Positions 1 through 7,172 are shown, numbered from the stretch's first letter. The stretch is 8,155 nucleotides of DNA from Candidatus Saccharimonadota bacterium (GCA_027314795.1 DAHVAE010000030.1:1-8155); one strand, 5' to 3'. A program made the numbers and translations. Notes: generated by a model not told the origin, from the sequence alone.

Positions 1-2060
1 GTAACTCTATAGCCTTCTTTGACAACATCACTAGGCTTGTTAACTCGTTGTTCACTCATCTCGCTAACATGCACCAGCCCGTCTTTACCCGGTAGAATTT
101 GGACGAAGGCACCAAAGTCTAAAACACTGACAACTGGTACATCTTTATATATCTTTCCGACCTCTGGTTCAGCAACAATGCTTTCAATCCATTGCTTAGC
201 GGCAGATATGGAGTTTAAGTCAGGACTAGCTATCATTATAAGGCCGTTATCTTTAATCTCAATTTCAGCGTTGGTTTCAGCTGTTATTTTCTGGATAGTT
301 TCACCGCCTTTGCCAATAACCTCGCGAATCTTATCTGGATTTATCTGAATGCTTTCAACTCGTGGTGCATAGTCACTTAACTGCTCTCTTGGCGTCTTTA
401 GGGTTGAAAGCATGTGCTCTAAAATGAAAGCTCTGCCGACTTTACCTTGCTCTAAGGCTTTCTTTAGGACATCAACTTGAACACTATGAAGTTTCATATC
501 CATTTGGAGAGCGGTTATGCCTTTAGAGGTACCGGCTACTTTAAAGTCCATATCGCCAGCAAAATCTTCTGCATCAGCTATATCACTTAAGATAATCGGG
601 TTCTCGCCATCTAGTATTAACCCCATAGCAATGCCGCTAACAGGTGAGCTTAGTGGAACACCAGCATCCATTAAGGCTAAACAAGAAGAACAGGTAGCGG
701 CCATAGACGTTGATCCATTCTGACTCATAATCTCTGTCACTGAACGGATGGCGTAAGGAAAAACTGACTCGTCTGGAATTACTGGCAAAAGGGCCTTTTC
801 AGCTAAGTAGCTGTGGCCAATTTCACGTCGTCCTGGGCTACCAAGCCTACGGACTTCACCAACTGTATAGCCTGGAGCATTATAGTGGTGCATATAGCGT
901 TTATCGCCACTTAGTTCCATCGAATCTATAAGTTGGGCATAGCTCAGTGGAGCTAGGGTAATAATATTCATGGCTTGAGTTACGCCTCGAGTAAACAAGC
1001 TTGAGCCATGAGCCCTAGGCAATATGCCAACTTCTGAACTAAGTGATCTAATATCTGTCAGCTGTCTACCATCTGGACGAATCTTTTTCTCTACTATTTC
1101 TTTCCTGACATCTTTATGCAAGGCTAAGGTAAAAGCATCGTCGTAACTCGTTTTAACCTCGACCCAGTCTTCTTCACCAACCAAGTCTTTAAAGTGCTCT
1201 AGAGTCTCTTCTTTAAGAGTAGCTACCAGGTCATTGCGTTCTGGATACGGCTTCCTGAGGTTTTCTCCCATTTTACCTTCCAGCCATTTAGCTACCTCTG
1301 TCTGGATATCTTCGTCAGGTAGGCTTAGAACGTACTTTTGTTCTTCAACACCTACCTTAGTAACCAGCTGCTTTTGCAAGGCTATAGCTGGCTGCATCGT
1401 CGAATGAGCAAAATTAATGGCTTCAATGATCTTATCTTCGCTAACTTCTTGGGCTCCTGCCTCAACCATAGTTACGCCCTGTTCTGTGCCAGCAACTACT
1501 AAGTCTAAACCACCCTTCTTTAGCTGTTCAGTAGATAAGAAAGCCTTAAGCTTGCCATCTTCATCAATACCTACCCTTAGCCCTGCTATCGGGCCATCAA
1601 ACGGAGCCCCTGTCAGCATAAATGCAGCAGATAGAGCAATCATCGCAATAACATCAGGCCTAAAACTTGGATCCATGCTTAATACGGTTGCCACACCTTG
1701 AACTTCATGACGATAGCCTTTTGGCCAAAGTGGTCTGATTGGACGGTCTATGAGCCGCCCGATTAAGATAGCCTCATCTGATGGTCTACCTTCTCTTTTA
1801 ATAAACCTCGAACCGCTTATTTTGCCAGCGGCATAAAAACGCTCCTCATAATCTATGCTCATTGGGAAGTAATCAAAGCCTGCTGCTACCTCAGGGCTAA
1901 CCATAGCTGTTCCAAGCACTACAGTGTCGCCGTATCTAGCTATAACACTTGCCGATGTCCTAAAACCAACTCGGCCAACCTCCAGACTTAAATTACGACC
2001 GCAGAATTCACTTTCTACAGTTATTATTTTCTTTCCGTTAGGATTTATGGTTTGACTCAT
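1..2060 (-). CDS. pnp: Polynucleotide phosphorylase (PNPase), 3' end cut by window edge
   Basis: This exoribonuclease degrades RNA 3'-to-5' with phosphate, releasing nucleoside diphosphates, and can add 3' tails in reverse. I translated 686 complete codons plus two bases from the minus strand; the stop lies beyond base 1. The first RNase PH fold covers about residues 10-145 (REGRPSDEAILIGRLIDRPIRP around 89-110), followed by a helical linker. The second fold covers about 325-550, with the phosphate-site motif NGSTSMA (448-454). The catalytic acidic block SDIADAEDFAGDMDFK (492-507) places D499, D505 and K507 where E. coli has D486, D492 and K494. The KH domain (about 570-615) has its GxxG loop, GKGG, at 583-586. 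The S1 domain starts near 634 (DFGAFV 648-653, GLVHVSEM 661-668) and is cut. The start ATG has AAAGGA (2065-2070) five bases upstream and matches the family N-terminus. It is the last gene of the rpsO cluster. Family assignment is essentially certain. Confidence 0.97.
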   Translation of the reverse strand, partial: MSQTINPNGKKIITVESEFCGRNLSLEVGRVGFRTSASVIARYGDTVVLGTAMVSPEVAAGFDYFPMSIDYEERFYAAGKISGSRFIKREGRPSDEAILIGRLIDRPIRPLWPKGYRHEVQGVATVLSMDPSFRPDVIAMIALSAAFMLTGAPFDGPIAGLRVGIDEDGKLKAFLSTEQLKKGGLDLVVAGTEQGVTMVEAGAQEVSEDKIIEAINFAHSTMQPAIALQKQLVTKVGVEEQKYVLSLPDEDIQTEVAKWLEGKMGENLRKPYPERNDLVATLKEETLEHFKDLVGEEDWVEVKTSYDDAFTLALHKDVRKEIVEKKIRPDGRQLTDIRSLSSEVGILPRAHGSSLFTRGVTQAMNIITLAPLSYAQLIDSMELSGDKRYMHHYNAPGYTVGEVRRLGSPGRREIGHSYLAEKALLPVIPDESVFPYAIRSVTEIMSQNGSTSMAATCSSCLALMDAGVPLSSPVSGIAMGLILDGENPIILSDIADAEDFAGDMDFKVAGTSKGITALQMDMKLHSVQVDVLKKALEQGKVGRAFILEHMLSTLKTPREQLSDYAPRVESIQINPDKIREVIGKGGETIQKITAETNAEIEIKDNGLIMIASPDLNSISAAKQWIESIVAEPEVGKIYKDVPVVSVLDFGAFVQILPGKDGLVHVSEMSEQRVNKPSDVVKEGYRV

Positions 2061-2064
2061 GTAT

Positions 2065-2070
2065 TCCTTT
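2065..2070 (-). promoter_or_regulatory. Shine-Dalgarno site of pnp
   Basis: AAAGGA on the minus strand lies four bases before the ATG at 2060. It is one of the few clear Shine-Dalgarno sequences in the minus-strand cluster; rpsO and the DHH-like gene show none. It supports the chosen pnp start and suggests pnp is initiated on its own rather than coupled to rpsO. Confidence 0.7.
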
Positions 2071-2103
2071 CAACCAGGGTCTTTTTCTGAGGCAAAGTCC
2101 AGC

Positions 2104-2141
2104 TATACGAGTTCACGCATACCTGTTGCTCTGGCTCAGAG
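2104..2141 (-). promoter_or_regulatory. Two small hairpins in the pnp leader
   Basis: On the minus strand, CTCTG-AGC-CAGAG (2129-2141) forms a 5-bp stem with a 3-base loop. TATGCG-TGAACT-CGTATA (2104-2121) forms a 6-bp stem with one G-U pair and a 6-base loop. They sit 40-80 bases upstream of the pnp start in a 199-base leader. In E. coli, PNPase represses itself through an RNase III-cut leader hairpin. A similar role here is inference from position; the stems are short and could be chance. Confidence 0.3.
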
Positions 2142-2223
2142 ATTTACTCAAAAGAGATGGCCCTTGGTATTTAAATTAATATTCTCTTGACCTTGCCATA
2201 TGTCTTGGCGTTGGTAAGCTAGC

Positions 2224-2243
2224 GTGCTTGGTCATCCAAGCAC
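2224..2243 (-). promoter_or_regulatory. Perfect hairpin in the rpsO-pnp spacer
   Basis: GTGCTTGG and CCAAGCAC are exact reverse complements with a four-base loop, giving an 8-bp stem with five GC pairs. It starts 16 bases after the rpsO stop. The downstream bases on the minus strand begin CGCTAGCTTACC and contain no T-run, so it is not a classic intrinsic terminator. More plausible roles are protection of the rpsO 3' end, an RNA-processing site or a partial attenuator. The inverted repeat is certain; its role is inferred. Confidence 0.55.
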
Positions 2244-2259
2244 ATTAGTTTACTAACGA

Positions 2260-2526
2260 CTACCTTCTAATACCTAGTTTTTTAATAACTTCTAAATATT
2301 TATCACTATCTTTAGCTGCTACGTAACGAAGTAGCCTGCGTCTTTTCCCAACCATCTGAAGCAGCCCCCTGCGAGCCATGAAATCATGCTTGTTATTTGA
2401 CAAATGCTCTGTTAATTCCTTGATTCGCTCAGTTAGTATAGCTACCTGAACCTCTGGGCTACCAGTGTCGTTCGTATTGGCCTGCAGGCTCTTAATAGCC
2501 TCAGACTTTTTCTCCGATGTAATCAT
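2260..2526 (-). CDS. rpsO: 30S ribosomal protein S15
   Basis: This primary 16S rRNA-binding protein of the small-subunit platform helps start central-domain assembly. At 88 residues it matches the normal length (89 in E. coli). The family core is plain: [15 protein letters not shown] (22-36), the [15 protein letters not shown] block (53-67) that binds the 16S three-way junction, and a C-terminal LGIRR. The start is bounded by an in-frame TAA two codons upstream. No Shine-Dalgarno sequence is visible before ATG. It follows truB by 32 bases and precedes pnp, the conserved bacterial rpsO-pnp pairing. In many bacteria S15 represses its own mRNA by binding the leader; the 32-base gap leaves little room for such a structure unless it extends into truB. 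Confidence 0.97.
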   Translation of the reverse strand: MITSEKKSEAIKSLQANTNDTGSPEVQVAILTERIKELTEHLSNNKHDFMARRGLLQMVGKRRRLLRYVAAKDSDKYLEVIKKLGIRR

Positions 2527-2558
2527 TCGTTAGCTATAAAGTAGCACATTTATATCTG

Positions 2559-3263
2559 TTATTCAAGCCCCTGAAGTTTTTTTACATGCCTTGTTATTTG
2601 AGTATAATTCAATTTGTCACCATTAATTGCATCTTCAAGCTTAAAATCACCGACAATTGTTCTTTTTAGGCCAGTCAAATAGGCTCCAGTTTTTAACTGT
2701 TTTCCTAAGTCAACCGCTAGCGATCTTATATACGTACCACTTGATACTTTAGCCTGTAATTTAAGTTCAGGATAAGAATACTTTAAGAGCTTTAAGCTAT
2801 ATATATTAATAGGTCGAGGTTGAAGTTCAAGTTTGCCACCTTGTCTTGCTACCATGTATGCTCTCTGACCATTGACTTTAATAGCAGAATATATTGGCGG
2901 CAGTTGCGTGCTTTTCCCGATAAAGCTTTTTAAAACTAGATCAATATCTTCTTCGTTAGGGATATACGATGAATAAAATTCAGGATTTGTTTCTTGATCA
3001 CCGCTAGCAGTGGTTTCACCAAGTTTTATGTCAACTAGATATTCTTTGTCTTGCTTACTAAAACTACTAGCTAATTTAGTGTATTGCTTACCAATTAGAA
3101 TCACTAGCAATCCGCTAGCAAGTGGATCAAGCGTGCCTGTATGACCAACTTTAACCTGTGCTGGTTTGACTTTTTGGGCACTGGCAATAAGTTTGCGTAC
3201 ATAAGCAACTACGTCAAATGAAGTCCAGCCAATAGGCTTATTTACTAACAATATGCCTTTCAT
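2559..3263 (-). CDS. truB: tRNA pseudouridine(55) synthase TruB, short form without PUA domain
   Basis: TruB isomerises uridine 55 of the tRNA T-loop to pseudouridine. The N-terminus MKGILLVNKPIGWTSFDVV is typical. The catalytic motif GHTGTLDPLASG lies at 40-51 with D46 as the nucleophilic aspartate. A further conserved block is YSAIKVNGQRAYMVARQG, near the middle, and SSGTYIRSLAVDLGKQL plus TGAYLTGLKRT cover the C-terminal part of the fold. At 234 residues it is about 80 shorter than E. coli TruB (314) and ends soon after the catalytic core, so the usual C-terminal PUA RNA-binding domain is missing or reduced. The AAAGGG before ATG abuts the start codon, an unusually tight spacing, but the MxGILLVxKP start is conserved and fixes the choice. 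It lies 33 bases after the DHH-like gene and 32 before rpsO, so one transcript is likely. Bacteria often have ribF between truB and rpsO; it is absent here. Confidence 0.95.
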   Translation of the reverse strand: MKGILLVNKPIGWTSFDVVAYVRKLIASAQKVKPAQVKVGHTGTLDPLASGLLVILIGKQYTKLASSFSKQDKEYLVDIKLGETTASGDQETNPEFYSSYIPNEEDIDLVLKSFIGKSTQLPPIYSAIKVNGQRAYMVARQGGKLELQPRPINIYSLKLLKYSYPELKLQAKVSSGTYIRSLAVDLGKQLKTGAYLTGLKRTIVGDFKLEDAINGDKLNYTQITRHVKKLQGLE

Positions 3264-3273
3264 CCCTTTATTT

Positions 3274-3289
3274 ATAACTGAATAGTTAT
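3274..3289 (-). promoter_or_regulatory. Inverted repeat just before truB
   Basis: ATAACT-ATTC-AGTTAT on the minus strand is an exact 6-bp inverted repeat with a 4-base loop. It lies between the DHH-like gene stop and the truB ribosome-binding region, 10 bases before the ATG. It is AT-rich and lacks a T-run, so termination is unlikely. It may modulate truB translation or be chance. Confidence 0.3.
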
Positions 3290-3296
3290 CTGTATG

Positions 3297-4868
3297 CTAT
3301 GGCTTGGTTTGATCGTCACCTATTTCGTTATTATTACCGTTAATTGGGTATCTAACAGGCGGTGGTACTGGAGGGGCTTTATCTTTAGCAGGCAGTTCGC
3401 TAAATAATGAAGGATCAAGCCCAGTGGTGTTTATAACTGGTTTATTGTCTTTGTTGTTGTCATGAAGTGGCTGGCCTAGCGGTAAAGCATTTAAGGCTAG
3501 GTCCGGTTGGGGACTACTGCCTGGGGTTCCAGATATTATGGCGTCAATTTGTTCTCTTGCCGCGTTAGGGTCTAACCCTTCTAGATGTGGACTATTGACG
3601 GCTTGTTCAATTTCTTTAAGTGTTTTATCTGGATGTGGTGATGTATCTATCGGCTCTTGGGTTGGCTGAGGAATTACTGGCGGCTCTATAGGTGTTGTAG
3701 CTTGAGGAGCCGGCGGTGCTAACCAAGTTGGTGGTGGTGGCGTATATGCTTGCTGAGGAGCCGGTGGTACTACACTTGGCTGCCTAACCGGCCGATTAAC
3801 AGGGCTTGGGTTCGAAGTGGGTGACCCAGGCATAACAACATTAGTCAGCGGATCTATGGACGGATCATACTGTTCAGGCATGCTATTAGCCGTCAGCATT
3901 CCGCCCAAGGTTGGAGGCTCAGTTACTAGTTTTGGTGGTGATGAATTCATACCAGCCGGATTGATAGCCCCTACTCCTTGATCTGTATTTGCCAGATTAT
4001 CTGATTGGTCTGTGGGTTTCGGCAATGTACTAATATCTAAATCTTCTTTGTCGTGATCAATACTTAAAGTACCGTCGCCACTCTGCCCAGCCTGATTAGC
4101 TGAGCTATTTTCTATTGGCTTAGCTAGTTGCTCACTTAAATTAGTAGCTACCAGCTGTTGGTTGGCACCGGCTGCCATAAGCTGGCCACTCACACTCATT
4201 GTTTGTGATGATGTCTTTTCATTACTGAATCGGTCAGTTTCAGCAATAATACCCGTTAGAAGCGCTGTTGCAATCTGTTGATCAAGCAGATTTTGCCCAG
4301 CTGCTTGAGCTAAATCGGTAACTAGTTCACATAAGCTACTGGCGGCAGGGTCTTGCCAGTTAATAGTGCCGAGATCAGCTTTTTCGCTGGTGTTAATACA
4401 GGCAACGGTAGCATCGTGCAAAATTCGTCCATGAGAGACAATCGCCTGATCAAGATCTTCTTGGTTTTTAACCCCAAGAGCGATAACTAATTCAACATTA
4501 AAGTCGCCTTGGCTAAATTCAAGATCTTTCTCGCTCAAAGATGTTTTATATGGGCTAATGAAGATTTTAACCATCTGGTCTTCAACTTTATAGCGCAGTT
4601 TGTCTGCTTTACTTTTATCTAGAGCGATAATGAAATCACGAAGAGAATCTGGCGTTTTTTCGATAGTTTCTTCAGGTTTTAAAAACTCAATTATTGAAGG
4701 TATCGCACCACTAAAAACAGCTGAACCATGTTTACCAAGTTTATTAACAAGTAAAGTCAGGCCAATACAAGCAGCGAGCTGGTCAACAGTTGGATTACGG
4801 CTTACTGTAATAAGTACCGAGTTTGCCGATTTTAGTCGGTCAACAAGCTGGCTTTTAGCATTGTCCAT
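3297..4868 (-). CDS. Degenerate DHH/NrnA-like protein with long proline-rich tail
   Basis: The first ~245 of 523 residues resemble the DHH phosphoesterase fold of NrnA-type oligoribonuclease/pAp phosphatases, but the metal-binding motifs are altered. Motif I, normally NPDGDALGS, reads NPTVDQLAA (25-33). The beta-strand aspartate survives as ALDKSKAD (82-89). The DHH triad position, before an intact GTINWQDPAASS (167-178), reads CINTSEKAD instead of DHH. The GIxxDT motif reads GIIAETDRF (206-214). Catalysis is therefore probably lost. Residues ~250-523 are low-complexity, rich in Pro, Gln, Asn, Ser and Asp, and likely disordered, with PPAPQ twice (368-372, 385-389) and a short helix-prone stretch near 415-445. 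No DHHA1 domain or GGGH motif is visible. An in-frame TAA directly precedes the ATG, fixing the earliest start; no Shine-Dalgarno is seen. Its place before truB matches the DHH gene between rbfA and truB in gram-positives. Fold assignment is moderately sure; function unknown, perhaps a scaffold or RNA-binding partner. Confidence 0.8.
   Translation of the reverse strand: MDNAKSQLVDRLKSANSVLITVSRNPTVDQLAACIGLTLLVNKLGKHGSAVFSGAIPSIIEFLKPEETIEKTPDSLRDFIIALDKSKADKLRYKVEDQMVKIFISPYKTSLSEKDLEFSQGDFNVELVIALGVKNQEDLDQAIVSHGRILHDATVACINTSEKADLGTINWQDPAASSLCELVTDLAQAAGQNLLDQQIATALLTGIIAETDRFSNEKTSSQTMSVSGQLMAAGANQQLVATNLSEQLAKPIENSSANQAGQSGDGTLSIDHDKEDLDISTLPKPTDQSDNLANTDQGVGAINPAGMNSSPPKLVTEPPTLGGMLTANSMPEQYDPSIDPLTNVVMPGSPTSNPSPVNRPVRQPSVVPPAPQQAYTPPPPTWLAPPAPQATTPIEPPVIPQPTQEPIDTSPHPDKTLKEIEQAVNSPHLEGLDPNAAREQIDAIISGTPGSSPQPDLALNALPLGQPLHDNNKDNKPVINTTGLDPSLFSELPAKDKAPPVPPPVRYPINGNNNEIGDDQTKP
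3703..3768 (-). repeat. Near-identical 15-base repeats in the proline-rich tail
   Basis: TGAGGAGCCGGCGGT (3703-3717) and TGAGGAGCCGGTGGT (3754-3768) on the plus strand differ at one base and are exactly 51 bases, or 17 codons, apart. Each encodes PPAPQ in the DHH-like protein. The in-frame spacing suggests the tail grew by duplication and slippage. Confidence 0.5.
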
Positions 4869-4913
4869 TTAAGTTACTTTAGTTAGGTTTTTATTTTAGT
4901 GATACCTCAATTC

Positions 4914-4942
4914 ACACTATCATATTTAGTGCATGTTATCAA
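4914..4942 (-). promoter_or_regulatory. Weak candidate promoter for the DHH-like/truB/rpsO cluster
   Basis: On the minus strand TTGATA (4937-4942) lies 17 bases before TAGTGT (4914-4919); an overlapping better -10, TATGAT (4919-4924), is poorly spaced from it. A transcript from here would have a leader of about 40 bases. It is the best pair I see in the divergent region on this strand, but it is weak. Confidence 0.3.
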
Positions 4943-4971
4943 GGTCTCCTGATCTGTATGCCTATTTACCC

Positions 4972-5000
4972 TTTACAAAGCAGTCGTACCCCTGTATTAT
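4972..5000 (+). promoter_or_regulatory. Sigma70-type promoter of rpsT
   Basis: TTTACA (4972-4977), a 17-base spacer and TATTAT (4995-5000) make a near-consensus -35/-10 pair. Transcription would start near 5007, giving a leader of about 26 bases before the rpsT ATG. It points towards a gene expected to be strongly expressed. This is the most convincing promoter in the window. Confidence 0.75.
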
Positions 5001-5032
5001 GATCATCTATATAAACTTCATTACAGGTATAT

Positions 5033-5344
5033 ATGCCAATAATTAAATCAGCTCGCAAAAGAGTTAAGACAGCCAAAAAAGCTACTATTAGAAACGCTAA
5101 GACTAAGCGTCAATTTAAGGCTTCACTTAAGAGCTTATCTAGTAAGCCGACTGCTGATGCACTAAGAGAAGCTCAAAGCGCTATAGATAAAGCTGCTAAA
5201 AGACATGTCATCCATAAGAATAAGGCGGCAAGACTAAAGAGACGAGCAGCATTGCTTGCTAAAGCTGCTAACGTTAAACTGGTTAAAAAAGCTCCTGTAA
5301 AGACTAAGACAACTAAGCCACGATCAGCTACTAAAAAGAAATAA
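5033..5344 (+). CDS. rpsT: 30S ribosomal protein S20
   Basis: S20 is a helical 16S rRNA-binding protein of the 30S body. The 103-residue product has the family signature: MPIIKSARKRVKTAKKATIRN at the start, an alternating Lys/Ala helical middle, then HVIHKNKAARLKRRAALLAKA (58-78) matching the conserved G/HxIHxNxAARxKSRL-type C-terminal motif. It is longer than E. coli S20 (87), and the extra part is a basic tail (about 79-103) rich in Lys, Thr and Pro that is probably unstructured and touches rRNA. ATG is preceded by AGG (5025-5027), five bases upstream, and by a good promoter. It stands alone on the plus strand, and its stop is one base from the holA stop of the opposite strand. Confidence 0.95.
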   Translation: MPIIKSARKRVKTAKKATIRNAKTKRQFKASLKSLSSKPTADALREAQSAIDKAAKRHVIHKNKAARLKRRAALLAKAANVKLVKKAPVKTKTTKPRSATKKK

Positions 5345-5345
5345 C

Positions 5346-6263
5346 CTAGATACTTAAGCTGGCAATAAAGTTCTTTAGTCCCTCATCGAGATCTAAATTA
5401 ACAGTTTTACTAGCAAGGTCCAAATTAGCTAATTCTCTTACAAATGATTTCAGATTGCTTAAAGTTAGATTAGTTGCTACTTGCCTCGCTCGATTGATGG
5501 TGTAGGGAGATAGCCCGCTTTTTGACAAGATTTGACTACTAGTTAGTTTTTTAGAAGACAAATATATAGCTAGGGTATTTAATTGCCAGGATAGCATTGC
5601 CAGGATCTGTTCCGGCTCTACTTTTAACAAACGCTGTTCGTTATATATCCTCAAAGCCTTTTTAGGATTTAGGCTAAAAGCCGCATCAAGCAGTTCAAAT
5701 ATTGTACTGGATGGCGATTGTTCTGTGAGCTCGTCAATTGATTTACGGTTAATGTTTTTTGAGTACAAAATTAACTTGTCTAGTTCTTGGGCAAGCAGGA
5801 GTTGATCGTCACCTAATCTCTCTACTAGATATCCGGCATCACTTGTAGATATGTCGCCATCATTTTTTATAACATAACTACTTATCCACTTAACTAGTTC
5901 TAATTGACTTAGTTTATTGAATTGTCTAAAGTCTGTATTTTTCTGGAGAAACTTGAAATAGCCTTTACGTTTATCCAGTGAGGGCTCAACTAGAACTAAA
6001 ATCGTACTAGCTGGTAAATCAAAATCACTAGACTGTATATATTCATCAAAGCCTTTTATTTTTGAGCCCCCATATATTATGATTAAACGCAGTTTGCTAA
6101 ACAGTGAATAGCTATTAAGCTCAAGCGTAACGTCTTCAAGGCTTGTCTCTAAACCAATAATTCTAGTTGTACCCAAGTCAGACTCTGGTCCAAGCTTTGC
6201 TTTCAGACTAGCTAAATCTTTGTCGACTAAGTAGGCGTTAACTCCAGTTAGAGTAATCATCAT
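5346..6263 (-). CDS. holA: DNA polymerase III delta subunit (clamp loader)
   Basis: Delta is the clamp-loader subunit that opens the sliding beta clamp. At 305 residues it is slightly below the usual ~340. An AAA+-like first domain covers about 1-130 (YSLFSKLRLIIIYGG 52-66, then STILVLVEPSLDKRKGYFK 86-104). The helical second domain contains YLVERLGDDQLLLAQELDKLILY (145-167), the strongest family signature. The helical collar domain runs from about 186 (STIFELLDAAF) to the C-terminus, with ALRIYNEQRLL and EPEQILAMLSWQLNTLAIY. No Walker A is present, as expected for delta, which does not bind ATP. The start overlaps the mutM stop in ATGATGA; the first or second Met could be used, and either implies translational coupling. 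Its stop is one base from the rpsT stop. No terminator separates the two convergent genes. Confidence 0.9.
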   Translation of the reverse strand: MMITLTGVNAYLVDKDLASLKAKLGPESDLGTTRIIGLETSLEDVTLELNSYSLFSKLRLIIIYGGSKIKGFDEYIQSSDFDLPASTILVLVEPSLDKRKGYFKFLQKNTDFRQFNKLSQLELVKWISSYVIKNDGDISTSDAGYLVERLGDDQLLLAQELDKLILYSKNINRKSIDELTEQSPSSTIFELLDAAFSLNPKKALRIYNEQRLLKVEPEQILAMLSWQLNTLAIYLSSKKLTSSQILSKSGLSPYTINRARQVATNLTLSNLKSFVRELANLDLASKTVNLDLDEGLKNFIASLSI

Positions 6264-7150
6264 TTAGATATTTTAGCAATCTTAAGCCTTTGACAATAAG
6301 TACAAAGATGCGTACCCCTACCTGCTACCCTAATCTTTTTAATTTCATGACCACAGCGAGGGCATGTCAAACCTTCACGTCTAAAGACTTTGGCAATCTT
6401 AATATAGCTACCTCTCTGCCCTTTAGCATTAACATAGTTTCTGTCAGTCGAGCCACCGCTCTTAATGGCTAGTCTTAGGACATCAATAAGTGATTTGTGA
6501 AGAAGTTCTAAGTTCTCATTTGACAGCATATTTATTTGGGTTAATGGGTGAATCTTGGCTGCCCAAAGACTCTCATCAGCATAAATATTACCAACTCCTG
6601 CTATTATTTTTTGATCTAATAGTCCGGTCTTAATAGCAGCATTTGGTCGAAGTTTTAATCTATCGCGAAAACTTTGCCAACTAAATCCTGCCTCTAGAGG
6701 CTCAGGGCCAAAAGTCTTAATTAGCTCAATACTTGTTATATCCGATGACTTGACTAGCCGCATCCAGCCAAATTTACGTTGATCGTTAAAATACAGATTG
6801 GATCCGTCGGTAAAATTTATAGTTACTCTTGTAGATTTGTCTGGAAGTTTACCAACTAACGAATTACTTGGATGACCGGCACCAAAATGCTCTAGTTTAC
6901 CTCTAAAGACTAGCTGGCCAGTCATTTTTAAATGAATCACCAAACTATGTTTAGTAGATAAATCAATTATTAATACCTTACCTCTTCGTTTTACTGCACT
7001 GACTTTTGCGCTCATCAAGGAGGCCTTAACTAAGCCTTGTTCGTTTGGGAACGATTTATCCCAATCATAACTAACATTTTTTATTGTTTTACCGATAATT
7101 AACTTGCTTAGGCCTAAACGAATTATCTCCACTTCCGGTAGCTCTGGCAT
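6260..7150 (-). CDS. mutM: Formamidopyrimidine-DNA glycosylase (Fpg/MutM)
   Basis: Fpg removes 8-oxoguanine and formamidopyrimidines and cuts the abasic site by beta/delta-elimination. All hallmarks are visible: mature N-terminus PELPEVE with catalytic Pro2 and Glu3; RRGK with Lys58, the conserved phosphate-contacting lysine; HLKMTGQL (73-80); DQRKFGWM (123-130); the H2TH stretch LLDQKIIAGVGNIYADE (177-193); and a C-terminal zinc finger with Cys263, Cys266, Cys283 and Cys286, including Arg278 in AGRGTH. At 296 residues it is longer than E. coli (269), partly through a loop near 86-104. The start is fixed because Pro2 must follow the initiator Met. It overlaps holA by four bases (ATGA) and is the only gene here ending in TGA. 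It diverges from the DciA-like gene across 46 bases. Confidence 0.97.
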   Translation of the reverse strand: MPELPEVEIIRLGLSKLIIGKTIKNVSYDWDKSFPNEQGLVKASLMSAKVSAVKRRGKVLIIDLSTKHSLVIHLKMTGQLVFRGKLEHFGAGHPSNSLVGKLPDKSTRVTINFTDGSNLYFNDQRKFGWMRLVKSSDITSIELIKTFGPEPLEAGFSWQSFRDRLKLRPNAAIKTGLLDQKIIAGVGNIYADESLWAAKIHPLTQINMLSNENLELLHKSLIDVLRLAIKSGGSTDRNYVNAKGQRGSYIKIAKVFRREGLTCPRCGHEIKKIRVAGRGTHLCTYCQRLKIAKISK

Positions 7151-7172
7151 GACTTTAGCTTAATATAAAAGC

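Noticed and set aside
19..1701. Plus-strand open frames at 19-348, 517-723 and 1417-1701
   Set aside because: They lie antisense within pnp, whose minus-strand translation is conserved throughout; they have no family resemblance.
2224..2243. rpsO hairpin as an intrinsic terminator
   Set aside because: No T-run follows the stem on the minus strand, and pnp lies downstream in the same direction.
4600..4872. Plus-strand open frame antisense to the DHH-like gene start
   Set aside because: The minus-strand protein has recognisable fold motifs here and the plus frame has no ribosome-binding site or family resemblance.
6290..6472. Plus-strand 60-codon frame inside mutM
   Set aside because: It is antisense to the conserved zinc-finger region of mutM, so it is a shadow.
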